Below, in pieces: positions 14,856 to 22,856 of a DNA stretch of 45,901 bases. The translations under genes and the position numbers were made by a program. This DNA comes from a bacterium (GTDB lineage Bacteria; Elusimicrobiota; Elusimicrobia; UBA1565; UBA9628), in assembly GCA_021846045.1 (NCBI GenBank), contig JAJZCM010000007.1, forward strand, positions 1 through 45,901. Reading direction: 5' to 3'. Position 1 is the first letter of the stretch. Each line of letters starts with the position of its first letter. The notes below the pieces were generated by a model, which had not been told where the DNA came from, searched no databases, and was given only the letters and a program-made list of their open reading frames with translations.

Positions 14856-15577
14856 AATTTAAAGTCGTGTTTTTGATGGAACTGGCGAAATTTAGATCGC
14901 AGTGGACTTGGTCAATTCTTTTGTCCTCGCTGTTCCCCTTGAGTTTCCTGTTTTTCCTTAAATCAGCCAGGCCCACCGCGGCCCTCTACGCCGTGTCGGG
15001 AGGACTTATCTTCAGCCTCGTTTTGAACGCCGTCCTCGCGATGAGCCAGGAATTGGCCTACCTTAAGGAAGGGGGCGCCCTGGACTATTACAGGACATTG
15101 TCCGTCAGCGAGATTAATATTCTAGCGGCGATGCTGGCGCGTTCCATCCTTTTTACGCTGCCGTCCTTAATCACAATCGCCGTTTTTAGCTCTTACGCTT
15201 TCGGAATGTTCATTCTTCTCCATCCCTTTTGGTCGCTGATGGTCCTGGGGATGGGCCTCATCAGTTTGTCCGGGCTCGGGACGTGTTTGGGGCTTGGACT
15301 CCCTAATTCAAGAACCGTCAATATCGGCAGTCAGGCGATCTATCTCATCATCGTCTTTTGCTCGCCCGTTTTTGTTTCCCAAGCTGCATTGCTCCCTGGA
15401 TTTAGGCAACTTTCCTATTTATTGCCGACGACCTACCTAGCGGAAGCTTTGAGAACCTCGATGTCTGTCCCCATCCTGACGATGAACAATTTTTATATCC
15501 CGCTTTCCCTTCTCGCTTTATTTTGTCCCGTTTCCATCGCCTTGGCTTACCGCTCAATGAGCCGGATCGGAAAATAA
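14852..15577 (+). CDS. ABC-2 type transporter permease
   Basis: I take the ATG at 14852 (MKFKVVFLMELAKF, 241 aa), which overlaps the ATPase stop. The tracked ORF starts 72 bases earlier inside the ATPase gene with a basic, non-membrane leader. About six hydrophobic segments are visible (WSILLSSLFPLSFLFFL; GLIFSLVLNAVLA; ILFTLPSLITIAVFSS; LMVLGMGLISLSGLG; IYLIIVFCSPVFV; LSLLALFCPVSIAL). Size and topology fit an ABC-2 permease working as a dimer with the neighbouring ATPase. It ends the plus-strand operon and faces nadC tail to tail 12 bp away, with no obvious terminator. Confidence 0.88.
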   Translation: MKFKVVFLMELAKFRSQWTWSILLSSLFPLSFLFFLKSARPTAALYAVSGGLIFSLVLNAVLAMSQELAYLKEGGALDYYRTLSVSEINILAAMLARSILFTLPSLITIAVFSSYAFGMFILLHPFWSLMVLGMGLISLSGLGTCLGLGLPNSRTVNIGSQAIYLIIVFCSPVFVSQAALLPGFRQLSYLLPTTYLAEALRTSMSVPILTMNNFYIPLSLLALFCPVSIALAYRSMSRIGK

Positions 15578-15589
15578 GATGATGAGCTC

Positions 15590-16417
15590 CTAGGGAACCT
15601 CCAAACTCATGTCGAGGGCTGGGGCGCTGTGAGTGATGCGCCCGATGGAAATGCGGTCGGGGCCCAACTGCGCGAGAGCGCGAACATTTTGAAGATTGAC
15701 GCCTCCGGAAATTTCGATTTGAATTTTCTTTGAGGAAGCGCGAATGAGTAGAATCGCTCCTTTGATTTGATCAGGGTTCATATTATCGAGCAAAATCATG
15801 TCGGGTTTGAGAGTCAGGGCGGCTTGAACACGGCTCATCCGATCGGCTTCTATCTCCACCGGAATTTTGGGATATTTTTTCTTTAAAAGGGCAAGACCGT
15901 TTCTTAAAGAGCCGAATTCCCAATGATTGTCCTTGAGTAAGACCATGTCGTAAAGCCCAAACCTGTGATTTTCCCCTCCCCCGCATTTAACCGCGTATTT
16001 TTCGAGAATTCTCCATCCCGGGAGGGTTTTTCTCGTATCAAAAATTTTGGCCCTAGCGCCGTGGGTTTCCATGACGAATTGACGGGTGAGACTCGCGATG
16101 CCCGATAAATGTTGGAGAAAATTAAGAGCGATTCTTTCCGCCGTCAAGATTTCTCGGGAACCTTTGATTTCAAGAATCTTTTGTCCGGCTTTCGCGGCGC
16201 GCCCATCCGGGACGATGATTCTGATTTTAGAGGCGCGATCAACTTTTTGGAAAACTTGTTTGGCGATTTCGGCGCCGCAAACGACGCCATCGGCTTTTAA
16301 AATGACGCAACCCCGAATTTTCGCGCTCGCCGGGACGAAAAAACGAGTCGTTAAATCGCCGCTTTTTCCCAAGTCTTCCGACAGGGATTGCTCGATGAGC
16401 CACGAGGGAGCTTTCAT
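15590..16417 (-). CDS. nadC: Nicotinate-nucleotide pyrophosphorylase (carboxylating)
   Basis: The 275-aa length is normal for quinolinate phosphoribosyltransferase, which joins quinolinate and PRPP and releases CO2 to give nicotinate mononucleotide in de novo NAD synthesis. Family motifs are LNFLQHLSGIAS, DTRKTLPGWR, the Gly-rich CGGGENHR, LLKDNHW, EIEADRM, LDNMNPDQ and ISGGVNLQN. It follows uvrB with a 4-base overlap. No nadA or nadB lies in this window. Confidence 0.96.
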   Translation of the reverse strand: MKAPSWLIEQSLSEDLGKSGDLTTRFFVPASAKIRGCVILKADGVVCGAEIAKQVFQKVDRASKIRIIVPDGRAAKAGQKILEIKGSREILTAERIALNFLQHLSGIASLTRQFVMETHGARAKIFDTRKTLPGWRILEKYAVKCGGGENHRFGLYDMVLLKDNHWEFGSLRNGLALLKKKYPKIPVEIEADRMSRVQAALTLKPDMILLDNMNPDQIKGAILLIRASSKKIQIEISGGVNLQNVRALAQLGPDRISIGRITHSAPALDMSLEVP

Positions 16418-18411
16418 TTTCGCGACCTTTTTTTCGAAGCGGACATTTCTTTCAGCTCGAATAGTTGGTCTCGCAGTACGGCGGCCGTCTCAAAGTCGAG
16501 ATTTTCAGCGGCTTCTTTCATTCGTTTTTCAATTTCCTCCGCAATGATGGGCACATCTTTTAAACCCAGCGGTTTTTCCGTTTCCCTCAAAAAGGAGCGA
16601 CCGTCCCGTTTTGCCTGAGACTCAAATTCCTGAAGTTCCGAAACCGCTTTAACGATGGTTTTGGGCGTAATATTGAACTTCTTATTATATTCAACCTGTT
16701 TTTTACGCCGTCTTTCCATCTCCGATAAGGCCCGTTCCATGGAGCCCGTGCGGGAATCGGCGTACAAAACGACGGAACTGCCGACGTTTCGCGCCGCGCG
16801 CCCGGCGATTTGAATGAGTGTGGTCTCCGATCTTAAAAATCCCTCGTGATCGGCGCCGAGTATCACGACCAGTGAAACCTCGGGAAGGTCCAGGCCTTCG
16901 CGGAGAAGGTTGATGCCGACCAAGCAATCGAAAGTTCCGCGGCGAAGGTCCTGGAGAATTTGAATTCTTTCCAAAGGCTCGATGTCGGAATGAAGATAGC
17001 GAACGCGGAGTCCTTTGGCGAGCAAATAATCCGCCAAATCCTCGGCGGCGCGCTTGGTTAAGGTCGTCACCAAACTTCTTTCCCCTTTCTTAGTCTTTTC
17101 CCTAATGAGCGCCGTCAAATCTTCCATTTGACCCTCGGATGGATGAATGATGATTTCAGGATCGACGAGGCCGGTCGGGCGGATGATTTGTTCGACTACT
17201 TCGCCTTTCGATTTTGTCAATTCATAAGGCCCCGGAGTTGCCGAAATAAAAATCATCTGCCCGGCTAGGGATTCAAATTCGTCAAATTTAAGCGGGCGGT
17301 TGTCCAAAGCCGAGGGAAGCCTAAATCCAAAATCAACCAAGGTTTGCTTTCGCGAGCGGTCGCCCTCATACATGCCGCGAATTTGGGGAACCGTCACATG
17401 AGACTCATCGATTAAGAGAAGATAGTCTTTGGGGAAATAATCCAAGAGACAAAATGGACGTTCCCCTGGGGCGCGGCCCGACAGATGCCGTGAATAATTC
17501 TCAATTCCGTGGCAAAACCCGACTTCCTTGAGCATTTCCATGTCGTAGTGAGTTCTTTGCTCAAGCCTCTGGGCCTCAAGGTTTTTCCCCTTCGCCTTAA
17601 GCTCCGCGACGCGCTCTTTCATTTCCCCCTCGATAAACTTTAAGGCCTTTAAGCGGCTGATTTCATCGGTCACAAAATGTTTGGCCGGATAAATCCATTG
17701 GCTTGAAACATCCTTTATTTTTCTTCCGGTCAAGGGGTCCAATTCCGCGAGGTCCTTAACTCGGCCGTTTTCAAGAGAAGCCCGCAAGGCCGTTTCCTGA
17801 TAGGCGGGGAAAATGTCGATAGAGCCCCCCTTGACGCGGAATTTCCCGCGCGTAAATTCGACCTCGTTTCTCTCATAGTGAATGGAAACCAGTTGTTCCA
17901 AGAGTTTCGTGCGGTCTTGGGGCTGCCCTTTACAAAGATAAATTGAGCTTTTTTCGTAATTTTCAGGAGAGCCGATGTTGTAAATGCAGGAAACAGAGGC
18001 GACGACGATCACGTCTCTTCGGGACGACAGAGCGCTGGTGGCTTTAAGGCGCAGGCGATCAATCCGATCGTTGATTGCGGAATCTTTTTCGATGTAGGTG
18101 TCGGTCGAGGGCACATAAGCTTCCGGCTGATAATAATCGTAGTAGGAAATAAAAAATTCGACCGCGTTGTCCGGGAACAGGGATTTAAACTCGCTGTAGG
18201 TTTGGGCGGCCAGGGTTTTATTGGGTGAAATGATGAGCGCCGGGCGGTCTAGGTTTTTGATGACATGGGCCGCGGTAAATGTTTTTCCGGATCCCGTCAC
18301 CCCTAAGAGGACCTGGGACGGCGCGTTTTCCTTGATTCGGCGCGTTAAATTCTCTATTGCCTGCGGTTGGTCGCCGGAAGGCTTAAATGAAGACTTTAAG
18401 TGAAAGGGCAT
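16414..18411 (-). CDS. uvrB: Excinuclease ABC subunit B
   Basis: The 665-aa protein is full length for UvrB, the damage-verifying helicase-like subunit of nucleotide excision repair, which receives DNA from UvrA and recruits UvrC. Walker A GVTGSGKTFT, the beta-hairpin YYDYYQPEAYVP, SHVTVPQ, motif V/VI segments (INLLREGLDLPE; QIAGRAARN) and the C-terminal UVR coiled-coil motif (EKRMKEAAENLDFETAA) are all present. A TATAAT lies about 9 bases before the start codon on the minus strand, so the mRNA leader may be very short. Confidence 0.98.
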   Translation of the reverse strand: MPFHLKSSFKPSGDQPQAIENLTRRIKENAPSQVLLGVTGSGKTFTAAHVIKNLDRPALIISPNKTLAAQTYSEFKSLFPDNAVEFFISYYDYYQPEAYVPSTDTYIEKDSAINDRIDRLRLKATSALSSRRDVIVVASVSCIYNIGSPENYEKSSIYLCKGQPQDRTKLLEQLVSIHYERNEVEFTRGKFRVKGGSIDIFPAYQETALRASLENGRVKDLAELDPLTGRKIKDVSSQWIYPAKHFVTDEISRLKALKFIEGEMKERVAELKAKGKNLEAQRLEQRTHYDMEMLKEVGFCHGIENYSRHLSGRAPGERPFCLLDYFPKDYLLLIDESHVTVPQIRGMYEGDRSRKQTLVDFGFRLPSALDNRPLKFDEFESLAGQMIFISATPGPYELTKSKGEVVEQIIRPTGLVDPEIIIHPSEGQMEDLTALIREKTKKGERSLVTTLTKRAAEDLADYLLAKGLRVRYLHSDIEPLERIQILQDLRRGTFDCLVGINLLREGLDLPEVSLVVILGADHEGFLRSETTLIQIAGRAARNVGSSVVLYADSRTGSMERALSEMERRRKKQVEYNKKFNITPKTIVKAVSELQEFESQAKRDGRSFLRETEKPLGLKDVPIIAEEIEKRMKEAAENLDFETAAVLRDQLFELKEMSASKKRSRK

Positions 18412-18450
18412 CCACCCCTATTATAATGCAAATAGGGTAATTCTAGGCAT

Positions 18451-18476
18451 GGAACATTCGTTGAAAATACGCGACA
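18451..18476 (+). promoter_or_regulatory. Possible ECF-type promoter upstream of the efflux/stress operon
   Basis: GGAAC (18451-18455), a 16-base spacer and CGACA resemble the GGAAC...CGTC elements used by many ECF sigma factors, about 60 bases before the first gene. The ECF factor of the same locus would be the natural user. The match is partial. Confidence 0.3.
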
Positions 18477-18537
18477 CTTTTCTTATTTCTTATACGTCTA
18501 AAAAAGCGCAGATCGTAAATCGTAAAAGGAGATGAAA

Positions 18538-19068
18538 ATGAAAAAACTATCGTCAATGTTGCTGATCTGTTTGTCTGGATGGATGTTGGCCGCAGCAAGT
18601 TTGCCGGCGCAAGCGCAAGATGAGAGCGCGGGTTCCACTCAAGGCGCTTCTGTGGTCGGACAAGGTCAAAGCGGAGATGCTCAAAGCAATGTTCCAGCGG
18701 CTAAACGGAAAAGGCGTCATTGGCCATGCGCTCAGGATATAAAAAAATTGTGTCCTGATGCGAAAACTTGGAAAGAAAAAAGGCAGTGTCTTAAAGACAA
18801 TAAGCAGAACTTGTCAAAGGCCTGCCAAGCCCGGATGAAAAAGATGCATGCCCGGGTGGGCGCTTTTAAAAATTCCTGTGGCGCTGATGTTCAGCAGTTT
18901 TGCTCTTCCGTTAAAGGACCGCGCGCGGTGCATCAGTGCTTAAAACAAAATTCGGCAAATTTATCATCTTCTTGCCAGGCCTTTTTAGCGAAGGCAAAAG
19001 CTCACTGGAAAAAACATCATCATAAGAAAACTTCTGATTCTCAATCCGCTCAACCTAGCCAACAATAA
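18538..19068 (+). CDS. Exported Cys-rich protein with two GLG1-like repeats
   Basis: I prefer the second ATG (18538, 176 aa), because AAAGGAG lies 6 bases before it and abuts the first ATG. A signal peptide (KLSSMLLICLSGWMLAAASLPAQA) precedes a Gln/Ser-rich stretch. Two repeats follow, of the form C-x3-D-x3-LC/FC...QCL-x2-N-x3-LS-x2-C, each with four cysteines, as in the Cys-rich GLG1 repeat. The tail is His/Lys-rich (HWKKHHHKK) and might bind metal. It is 35 bp upstream of an ECF sigma factor and likely shares its transcript. Function of bacterial GLG1-repeat proteins is not established; envelope stress or metal binding fits the context. Confidence 0.75.
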   Translation: MKKLSSMLLICLSGWMLAAASLPAQAQDESAGSTQGASVVGQGQSGDAQSNVPAAKRKRRHWPCAQDIKKLCPDAKTWKEKRQCLKDNKQNLSKACQARMKKMHARVGAFKNSCGADVQQFCSSVKGPRAVHQCLKQNSANLSSSCQAFLAKAKAHWKKHHHKKTSDSQSAQPSQQ

Positions 19069-19083
19069 TATATTCTTGGTTAT

Positions 19084-19113
19084 CCGGCCCCCGCTCGCGG
19101 GGCGTGGGGCCGG
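19084..19113 (+). promoter_or_regulatory. GC hairpin covering the ECF sigma factor start codon
   Basis: CCGGCCCC (19084-19091) pairs perfectly with GGGGCCGG (19106-19113), with further inner pairs. There is no T-run, so it is a poor terminator. The GTG start of the sigma gene and part of its upstream region lie within the stem, so it may limit translation of the sigma factor relative to the exported protein. Confidence 0.45.
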
Positions 19114-19691
19114 GGGAGATCTTTATCACCGACGCGGAGATCGTTAGAAAGATTCGCAGGGGCCGTTCCGCCTTATATGCGGAGCTAATGCGCCGCCATT
19201 ATCCAAAAATTTTTTGCCTTTGTTTGTCCCTTCTCAAAGATCCTTCTATGGCTGATGACGCCGCCCAAGAGGCTTTTTTAAAATCCTACCGCTCACTGGA
19301 CAAATTTCGAGAAGATTCTTCTTTTTTGACGTGGATTCACCGAATTGCGGCGAACCGCTGCTTGGATTTGATCCGTCTCAAGGCCCGCGAAAAGGAAAAT
19401 TCTCTGGATACGATGCTTGAAATTTCGGAGAACCATTCTTTCCGTGAGGTGGAGAGTTCGCTCTTAATTGAATCTTCGCTGATTAATTCGGATTTGGTTG
19501 AAAAAATTATGTCCCGGTTGCCAGTGGAATATCGTTTGATTTTAGTGTTACGCGAGGTTCAGGGATTCAATTATCAGGAGATCTCCCAGGTTTTGGAGTG
19601 CAGCCTTGATTCGGTCAAGGCCCGTCTTCGCAGGGCGCGCTTGGCTTGCGGAGAGGCTCTCCGACACTTTAAGATGGCGGGATGCGTCTAA
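19104..19691 (+). CDS. ECF-type RNA polymerase sigma factor
   Basis: The 195-aa sigma-70 family protein has only regions 2 and 4. Region 2 has DAAQEAFLKSYRSLDKFREDSSFLTWIHRIAANRCLDLIR; region 4 has MSRLPVEYRLILVLREVQGFNYQEISQVL and SVKARLRRAR. The GTG at 19104 is the only reasonable start in frame, though its ribosome-binding site is masked by a hairpin. The next gene encodes a zinc-binding anti-sigma factor, followed by a Spy/CnrX-like sensor, so this is a membrane-to-DNA stress relay. The likely regulon includes the TolC-MacAB genes downstream. Confidence 0.93.
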   Translation: MGPGEIFITDAEIVRKIRRGRSALYAELMRRHYPKIFCLCLSLLKDPSMADDAAQEAFLKSYRSLDKFREDSSFLTWIHRIAANRCLDLIRLKAREKENSLDTMLEISENHSFREVESSLLIESSLINSDLVEKIMSRLPVEYRLILVLREVQGFNYQEISQVLECSLDSVKARLRRARLACGEALRHFKMAGCV

Positions 19692-19728
19692 ATTGAAAGA
19701 AGAAAGATTAGGGTTCGTTATTAAATAA

Positions 19729-20190
19729 ATGAAACACGAAGAAATGAAGGAAAAACTAGGGGCTTTTCAAGATGGAGAATTATCTCCGCAGGAACGTCTT
19801 GAAATATCGGCCCATCTTGCCATTTGCGTGGAATGCCGCGAGATTCAAAAAAGTTGGCAGAAAATCTCGGAGGTTTTGTTTCAGTCCCGCGGTTTTGTAT
19901 CCCATCAAGAAACCGAGAAATTCGTCGCTCGAACAATGGAGAAAATCATTCCCCCTTCTTCTAAAGGAGCGGGGGCTTTCGCAGGATTATTTTGGAATTT
20001 TTTGACCCCGGCTCTGGAACTTGGTTTTGCCGCCCTATTTTTTTTCACCGTTCTTGGGGCATCCGACCGTTTTGCCGCCCCGGATACTCTTCTTCTTCTG
20101 GGTTCCAACAAGGATGTGGCGGAATTAATCTTGCCTTCGGTTAGCGGCCAGGGGGCAAATTGGTTTAATTCGTTATTGGAGGGAAGATGA
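19729..20190 (+). CDS. Zinc-finger anti-sigma factor, membrane anchored
   Basis: The 153-aa protein has an N-terminal ZAS motif HLAICVEC (H-x3-C-x2-C) typical of anti-sigma factors that hold ECF sigma factors inactive. A single TM segment follows (ALELGFAALFFFTVLGA), then a short extracytoplasmic tail. It begins 37 bp after the sigma gene, and its stop overlaps the next start (ATGA), so sigma, anti-sigma and sensor are co-produced. The signal that releases sigma is not evident; metal or envelope stress would fit. Confidence 0.88.
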   Translation: MKHEEMKEKLGAFQDGELSPQERLEISAHLAICVECREIQKSWQKISEVLFQSRGFVSHQETEKFVARTMEKIIPPSSKGAGAFAGLFWNFLTPALELGFAALFFFTVLGASDRFAAPDTLLLLGSNKDVAELILPSVSGQGANWFNSLLEGR

Positions 20191-20561
20191 AAATTTCTTG
20201 GAATCACGTCTTGATTGCTTTTTGCGTCGGGCTTTTGATTGGGGCTTGGGCCGGCATTCGCCATGAGAAGGCGGTCTTTCGTCAATTTTGGTCCCATGGG
20301 CCCGAAACCCGAAAAATTTTAGCTAAGCTTAGCCGAAAACTGGATTTGACTCCTCAGCAAGAAGGACAAGTTCAGCTCTTATTGGAAGCCAAGCGCGAGA
20401 AAATTCTAATTCTTCACCAGCAGATGAGAGCTCAATTTGAGGCCCTTCGTCTTTCGATGCGCTCAGACATGGCCCATATATTGAATCCTAAACAGCAGGA
20501 AAAGTTTGCATTGATGACTCAGGAATGGGACAAGCGGCATCATTGGGTCAAGGGCTCTTAG
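20187..20561 (+). CDS. Periplasmic Spy/CnrX-like heavy-metal/stress sensor
   Basis: The 124-aa protein has an N-terminal signal anchor (VLIAFCVGLLIGAWAGI) and a helical domain with KLDLTPQQEGQVQLLLEAKREKI and ILNPKQQEKFALM. These LTP/LxPxQ turns are typical of the Spy/CpxP/CnrX superfamily. In CnrYXH-like systems the X protein senses metal and relieves anti-sigma inhibition. Several His residues at the C-terminus (KRHHW) could be ligands. It overlaps the anti-sigma gene by 4 bases and precedes tolC. Confidence 0.8.
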   Translation: MKISWNHVLIAFCVGLLIGAWAGIRHEKAVFRQFWSHGPETRKILAKLSRKLDLTPQQEGQVQLLLEAKREKILILHQQMRAQFEALRLSMRSDMAHILNPKQQEKFALMTQEWDKRHHWVKGS

Positions 20562-20572
20562 TATAATGAAGC

Positions 20573-21904
20573 GTGAAACGATTTAAAAAATCGATTTTCT
20601 TAGGTTTGCTTTGTGTTGGATGGGGGTGGCCCGTCTTCGCCGCTTCCGATTTGGCGGCGGTCCACGATTTACATGCGTTGACATGGAAAGAGTGCGTTAA
20701 AATCGCCCTCAAAGACAATCCCGATCTTGCCGCCGCAAAAAAAGCGATTGATTCCGCGCGCGCTACCTACTACGCCACTTGGAACGAGGTCTTACCGAGC
20801 CTATCAACCCTGGAAGACGGATATACCAAGGTGCGCTCAGCTAACCAATCAAGTTTTCTGGCTTCTAATGGAGTCGCCGGAGGCGGACTCCTTCCATGGA
20901 CGCTCCAGGGGAATGCGCGTATGGATATTTTTAACTTTAAGGATTACCAAGACATCCGGAAATCCCATGCTTTTGTTTCTCAAATGTGGGCTTCTTACCG
21001 AACCAGTTCCGTGACGGTCCGGTATAATTTGGAAGTCGCTTTTTATCGCCTGCTTTTCGCCTATCGGATGATTGATGTGGCCAAGGATATTTTGAAGCTT
21101 CGGCAAGAAAACACCGACATGGTCCAGCTTCTTTACAACAACGGCCAAGAGTCCAAAGGAAACCTGATGTTGTCCAAGGCCCAAACCAAATTAGCGCAAG
21201 AAGCGGTGGATCAAAACCAGAGGCGGTTGCGTTTGGCTCAGATTCAATTGGATCAACTCTTGGGCCGGGAAGGGTTTGCCCAGGTTGCCGTTCAGGGAAG
21301 TTTGAATCTGCCTGATCCGCAAAAAGGGTATCCCGATATGGCTTCTCTGGTTGAAAATAATCCCAGCGTCCAACTTCAAAAAGCGATTTGGTGGGGGGCT
21401 AAAGCCGGCGTTGGGCAATCTTTAAGCGCGATGCTACCGAATGTCGGGGTCATGTATACTCGAACCGGGCTCGGAAACAATATGATTGCAACTCAAAACC
21501 CGAGTTGGTCTTTCTTTGGGTCGGTGAGCATGCCCATTTTCTCCAACGGCCCTTTGGGTAATTTCTTTACCTTGGTCAGCGCTAGGCGGACGGCCGATCA
21601 AAACGAGGAACAATTGCGCTCAACCCGTCTCTTGATTAGGGCGACGATGGAGGGAGCTTGGTATAATCTCAAAAACGAGGCGCAACTCGTCGATGTGTGG
21701 ACTTATCGGGTCAAGGCGACGAAACAAAGAAACGATGAGTCCACGATTCGTTATAGCGCGGGGCTGATGACCTACGACACCTGGGAAATCGCCGTAACCG
21801 ATCTTGTCAACGCCGAGCAAACCTTGATCCAAGATCAATTTTTAGAAACGCAATATTTGGCCGCTTGGGAAGAGGCCAAGGGTTTGGGTTTGGAGGATGA
21901 ATGA
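20573..21904 (+). CDS. TolC-family outer-membrane efflux protein
   Basis: This 443-aa protein with GTG start has the signal peptide KKSIFLGLLCVGWGWPVFA and two half-repeats of long amphipathic helices. The first has LTWKECVKIALKDNPDLAAAKKAID; the second has YPDMASLVENNPSVQLQKAI. These are the outer-membrane factor signatures. It would form the trimeric outer-membrane duct for the MacA/MacB pair encoded next. Its stop overlaps the macA start (ATGA). Confidence 0.9.
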   Translation: MKRFKKSIFLGLLCVGWGWPVFAASDLAAVHDLHALTWKECVKIALKDNPDLAAAKKAIDSARATYYATWNEVLPSLSTLEDGYTKVRSANQSSFLASNGVAGGGLLPWTLQGNARMDIFNFKDYQDIRKSHAFVSQMWASYRTSSVTVRYNLEVAFYRLLFAYRMIDVAKDILKLRQENTDMVQLLYNNGQESKGNLMLSKAQTKLAQEAVDQNQRRLRLAQIQLDQLLGREGFAQVAVQGSLNLPDPQKGYPDMASLVENNPSVQLQKAIWWGAKAGVGQSLSAMLPNVGVMYTRTGLGNNMIATQNPSWSFFGSVSMPIFSNGPLGNFFTLVSARRTADQNEEQLRSTRLLIRATMEGAWYNLKNEAQLVDVWTYRVKATKQRNDESTIRYSAGLMTYDTWEIAVTDLVNAEQTLIQDQFLETQYLAAWEEAKGLGLEDE

Positions 21905-22851
21905 GGAAAATTCTTGCTGGGGGATTGAGCGTCGTCATTTTAGCGGGGGCCGGGTTTTATTGGCATAAAAAAGACGCAAAGCCTAAAAATTCCGGAGAGG
22001 TTATTCATGTTCGCCGGGGGCCTCTGGAAGAAACGGTCGAGTCAACGGGAAACGTCGCGCCTTTAAACCGGGTTGAGATTAAGCCCGCCATCTCCGGACG
22101 CATCGATAAGTATTTAGTGGATGAGGGCAGCGTGGTTAAGGCCGGGCAAGTGATTGCCTGGATGAGTTCTTCCGACCGCGTGGCGATTATGGATGCGGCG
22201 AGATCCCAAGGCCCTAAAGCCCTTAAGAAATGGGAAGACAGCTACAAGCCGACTCCAATTATCGCTCCAATTTCCGGAGTCGTGATATTAAGAAACATCG
22301 TTGATGGTCAAACGGTTGATGCCGCAACGGTCCTTTTTGCGATGTCGGATAAACTGATCGTCATCGCCCAAGTGGATGAAACCGATGTCGGGAAAATCCA
22401 TTTGGGAATGGCGGCGAAAATTATTCTTGACGCTTACCCTAATCGGACAGCGATGGGAAAGGTCTTTGATATTCTCCACGAAGGCGTCAATACTTCGAAT
22501 GTAATCACCTACAATGTCAAGATTAATCTTGACGGAGGCGCGCCCAATTATTATAAATCTCAAATGACGGCAAACGCCAGTTTTATCATTAAGGAAAATA
22601 AAAACGCCTTGTTTGTCCCCGCCTCGGCCGTTAAACAAAAAAATGGAAAAAACGTTGTTCTGGTTCCTGGACCGGGTGGGAAACCTGAGGAGAAAGTCGT
22701 TTCTCTTGGTATTCAAGACGGAACCAATGACGAAATTCTCTCCGGTCTTCAGGATGGAGATTTGATCATCATTCCAGGGAACCATTATGTTCCTCAACAG
22801 GCGCAGACCAGCCCCTTGGCCTTTGGCGGGAAAAAGAAGAAATCAGATTAG
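21901..22851 (+). CDS. MacA/HlyD-type periplasmic adaptor protein
   Basis: The 316-aa protein has an N-terminal membrane anchor (ILAGGLSVVILAGAGFYW) and a lipoyl domain in two halves (VEIKPAISGRIDKYLVDEG; PIIAPISGVVILRNIVDG) separated by only about 35 residues. The helical hairpin is therefore much shorter than in E. coli MacA. Beta-barrel and membrane-proximal domains follow (VDETDVGKIHLGMAAKI; FVPASAVKQKNGK). It bridges the MacB-like ATPase and TolC. The short hairpin implies a different contact with the outer-membrane channel. Confidence 0.88.
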   Translation: MRKILAGGLSVVILAGAGFYWHKKDAKPKNSGEVIHVRRGPLEETVESTGNVAPLNRVEIKPAISGRIDKYLVDEGSVVKAGQVIAWMSSSDRVAIMDAARSQGPKALKKWEDSYKPTPIIAPISGVVILRNIVDGQTVDAATVLFAMSDKLIVIAQVDETDVGKIHLGMAAKIILDAYPNRTAMGKVFDILHEGVNTSNVITYNVKINLDGGAPNYYKSQMTANASFIIKENKNALFVPASAVKQKNGKNVVLVPGPGGKPEEKVVSLGIQDGTNDEILSGLQDGDLIIIPGNHYVPQQAQTSPLAFGGKKKKSD

Positions 22852-22856
22852 AAAGA

